From: SSC4 sp964443225
GTDB taxonomy: Bacteria; Chloroflexota; Anaerolineae; SSC4; Amarolineaceae
Length of the DNA: 64,000 bases
Direction of reading: 5' to 3'
Assembly (NCBI GenBank): GCA_964443225.1
Contig: CAYUCC010000006.1
Location: 1 to 64,000, forward strand
The position numbers and the translations under genes are program-made. The notes below the pieces were generated by a model that was not told the DNA's origin, made no database searches, and saw nothing but the letters and a program-made list of their open reading frames with translations. Positions 61,804-64,000 of the stretch are shown here, piece after piece; positions within the stretch are counted from its first letter, which is position 1; every line of letters begins with the position of its first letter.

Positions 61804-63188
61804 GGCATCACGGCCCACCCGATGTCGGTGACGACGTCACCCACCAGGTCGTATTCGAGCGCCCCGTTGATACGGACCCGCACCATGTCTCCCACCGGAA
61901 AGTGACCCGGAAACAACACCAGGCCGTCGACCTCGGGTGCATCACGATAGCTGCGGCCGGTCGTATACCCGTTGTCGGTTCCTTCGACGAGCACGTCCAG
62001 CACGCGACCAGTCTGGGCCTGGTTGCGCGCCAGCGATATCTGCTGCTGCACGGCCATGACCTGGGCGCGCCGTTCTTCTTTGGTATCTTCGTCGATCTGG
62101 TCGGGCAGGTCGGCCGCCGGTGTGCCCGGTTCGGGGCTGAAGGTAAACACGCCCAATTTATCGAACTGCATGGCTCGAATGAAGTCCAGCAGGCCGGCAA
62201 ACTCCTCTGCTGTCTCGCCGGGAAATCCGGTGATGAAGGTCGAGCGCAGGGCGATGTCGGGCATGGCGCTGCGCAGTTTGCTGATCGTTTTGTCGACCCA
62301 CTCGATACTGCTTGGCCGGCGCATGCGGCGCAGCGTATCGGGGTGGCCGTGCTGGAGCGGCATGTCAAGGTAGTGTACGATCTGCGGGGTTGTCGCCATG
62401 ACCTCGATGAGTTCGTCGCTGACGTGGCCGGGATAGGCGTACATGAGACGCAGCCAGCGCAGGGTTGGCGTTCGCTGGCTGATGGCGCTGAGCAGCCGCG
62501 GCAGACTTTGCGGTTCACCCCGATCACGGCCGAAGTCGGTGGTGTCCTGGGCAATGACCACCAGCTCGTGCGCGCCGCCGGCCGCCAGGGCCTCGGCTTC
62601 GCTGACCACACCGGCAAACGACCGGCTGTGCAGTTTTCCCTTGAAGGTAGGAATCGAACAGAAGGCGCAGGGTGCGTTGCAGCCGTCGCTGATCTTGAGA
62701 TAGGCACTGCCTGCCACCACTGGGGGTCGCGGCGTAGCCAATGGCTGCTCGATCTCGGGGTCACCGAGGAGTGTGTAACGTCCGGTCTGGCGGGCGGCGC
62801 GGCCGCCGCGCAGTCCTTCGACCAGCTGCACCACCTCCATCCAGCGCCGTGTGCCCAGCAGGCCGTCGACACGCGGCACGCGGCGGGCGATTTCCTCACC
62901 GTTGCGCTGTGCCAGGCAGCCGGCAGCGATCAGGAATTGGTCACGTCGTTTGTGGCGTCCCAGCTCCTTGAGTACAGCGATCGATTCTTCTTTGGCGGCT
63001 TCCAGGAAACCGCAGGTATTGACGATCAACACGTCGGCCTCAGCGGGCGTGGCGGTCGAGCCGTAGCCGCGCTGGGCGAGCAGCATCGCCATGCCTTCGC
63101 TGTCCACCTGGTTCTTGGGGCAGCCGAGGGTGAGCAAATAGTACCGCGGGGGTGGTCGGGTTGCCTGTGGTTTGGATCGTGTCGCCAT
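61800..63188 (-). CDS. rimO: Ribosomal protein S12 methylthiotransferase RimO
   Basis: Radical-SAM enzyme adding a methylthio group to an Asp of ribosomal protein S12; 462 residues. N-terminal UPF0004 cluster cysteines Cys23, Cys59, Cys91; radical-SAM cysteines Cys170, Cys174, Cys177 (SDGCNAPCAFCSIP); C-terminal TRAM domain (~390-455). Starts 3 bases after the RodZ-like gene stop. Confidence 0.97.
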   Translation of the reverse strand: MATRSKPQATRPPPRYYLLTLGCPKNQVDSEGMAMLLAQRGYGSTATPAEADVLIVNTCGFLEAAKEESIAVLKELGRHKRRDQFLIAAGCLAQRNGEEIARRVPRVDGLLGTRRWMEVVQLVEGLRGGRAARQTGRYTLLGDPEIEQPLATPRPPVVAGSAYLKISDGCNAPCAFCSIPTFKGKLHSRSFAGVVSEAEALAAGGAHELVVIAQDTTDFGRDRGEPQSLPRLLSAISQRTPTLRWLRLMYAYPGHVSDELIEVMATTPQIVHYLDMPLQHGHPDTLRRMRRPSSIEWVDKTISKLRSAMPDIALRSTFITGFPGETAEEFAGLLDFIRAMQFDKLGVFTFSPEPGTPAADLPDQIDEDTKEERRAQVMAVQQQISLARNQAQTGRVLDVLVEGTDNGYTTGRSYRDAPEVDGLVLFPGHFPVGDMVRVRINGALEYDLVGDVVTDIGWAVMP

Positions 63189-63191
63189 GGG

Positions 63192-64000
63192 TCAGGGTTG
63201 GGTGATGGGCGTGGGGGTGGGTGATCGCGTGGCCGCGACGGCTGGCGTCGTCGTTTGTGCGGCGTCACTGGTGCACTCGCGCGTGACCTGGTTATCGGCC
63301 AACGTCCAGCTGCATTCTTCGATCGCGCCGAAGTTTCCCAACGCACCCTGGACTTCACCGTTGACCGTCACTTCGATGCCGCCGGCGTTGCCCGTGCGCA
63401 CGACCAGGTTCTGCTGCGCCTGCCAGGTCTCTTGTGCGCCTGCCTCCAGGATCTGTTCGAACACGACCGCACCATCCGTGGTGACGCGCATCCAGGCGCG
63501 CTGGCGGGCATCGGCCACGAGTTCGATCAACTGCGGCAGCGATGGTGGTGTGGGTGTCGGCTGGCGCGTCGAGACGCGGGTGGCTGTTGGGGTCGGGGTA
63601 GGCAGGGTGAAGATCGCCGACGAGGGTGTGGCGGTGATTCGGAATGCAGTGGTTGGTGCCGCAGTTACCGTAGCGGTGGCACTCTCAGCGACCGGCTCCA
63701 GGGTGGGTGCCGGCGCCGGTGCGGCAAACAGACCGGCCAAAAACTGGGGATTCGTCGACCACAACCATCCGCCGGTCAAACCGAGAATCAGAAGGACACC
63801 GGCAATGAGACCGATGCCCACCCAACGCATACTGCGGGTCCGGTCTTCCCACAAATCGAGGTCCATTGGGCGGTAATCGACCGCGCGCGGACCGTTGACG
63901 GCCTCGGTCGTGCGTGCCACTGGGTCGGTGTCTGCGGAGGGTGCACCCAAACGAATCAGGGCCTCAGCGGGATCGAGACCCAGGAATGTGGCATAGTTAC
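63192..64000 (-). CDS. rodZ: RodZ-like membrane protein, 5' end outside window
   Basis: Partial gene. The first visible residues NYATFLGLDPAEALIRLGAP are the end of a RodZ/Xre-type HTH domain, so the gene continues past base 64000. Then a charged region, one transmembrane helix (WVGIGLIAGVLLILGLTGGW), a Pro/Thr linker and a C-terminal DUF4115 domain (RAWMRVTTDGAVVFEQILEA...). RodZ links the MreB cytoskeleton to the membrane. In-frame alternative starts near 63950 are false. Confidence 0.85.
   Translation of the reverse strand, partial: NYATFLGLDPAEALIRLGAPSADTDPVARTTEAVNGPRAVDYRPMDLDLWEDRTRSMRWVGIGLIAGVLLILGLTGGWLWSTNPQFLAGLFAAPAPAPTLEPVAESATATVTAAPTTAFRITATPSSAIFTLPTPTPTATRVSTRQPTPTPPSLPQLIELVADARQRAWMRVTTDGAVVFEQILEAGAQETWQAQQNLVVRTGNAGGIEVTVNGEVQGALGNFGAIEECSWTLADNQVTRECTSDAAQTTTPAVAATRSPTPTPITQP

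Overview
This is a high-GC bacterial chromosome segment with about 50 genes. The gene content suggests a Chloroflexota (Anaerolineae-like) organism, probably from an environmental assembly. Pointers are the LysM/Gmad2 and FG-GAP/dockerin-like secreted proteins, the rimO next to a RodZ-like gene, the YprB-like exonuclease, the Helicase_C_3 orphan, and many short intergenic repeat families. This assignment is inference; there is no rRNA gene in the window to anchor it.

Layout. 1-14.9 kb: an acyltransferase, a LysM lipoprotein, a secreted M4 metalloprotease, a dockerin-like secreted protein, a large ATPase-TPR protein, and (minus strand) a 2024-residue FG-GAP/HEYGH surface protein carrying an 18-bp tandem repeat. 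15.1-23.8 kb: one long plus-strand operon with a FadR/GntR regulator, a complete dipeptide-type ABC transporter (two ATPases, lipoprotein receptor, two permeases), an N-acetylneuraminate-lyase-like aldolase and an N-acylglucosamine 2-epimerase. It is best read as uptake and catabolism of a sialic-acid-type sugar, with a palindromic operator beside the promoter. 24.0-26.1 kb: a T-box leader, serS and two tRNA-Ser genes. 26.1-30.3 kb: a possible toxin-antitoxin pair, ygeY and ygeW (genes linked to selenium metabolism in other bacteria) and a membrane protein. 30.5-32.9 kb (minus): dGTPase-like, HEAT-repeat and DUF123 genes. 33.4-37.8 kb: tex, a macrodomain protein and an iron-sulfur (6-4)-type photolyase.

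38.0-40.6 kb holds the most notable gene: a peroxiredoxin-like reading frame interrupted by one in-frame TGA exactly where the redox cysteine should be (T-TGA-P-F-C), followed by a bacterial SECIS-like hairpin. I interpret it as a selenoprotein. 41.0-49.4 kb (minus): a three-subunit xanthine-dehydrogenase-type molybdenum hydroxylase, an NCS2 nucleobase permease, a cyclase-family amidohydrolase and two tandem cyanophycinase-like peptidases; together a purine/nitrogen-salvage cluster. 49.6-55.5 kb (minus): an MFS transporter, a patatin, aldehyde:ferredoxin oxidoreductase, iron alcohol dehydrogenase and an SCP2-like protein. 56-64 kb: a small secreted protein, exonuclease-TPR, CPBP protease, Helicase_C_3 protein, a DUF1232 protein, a coiled-coil protein, rimO and a RodZ-like gene cut by the window end.

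Intergenic DNA is full of repeats: a 79-94 bp MITE-like element (three full copies and one half copy), a REP-like palindrome family, a GAGTAC hexamer composite repeat, heptamer repeats, and several perfect long hairpins. Several of these repeats sit on or inside stop codons.
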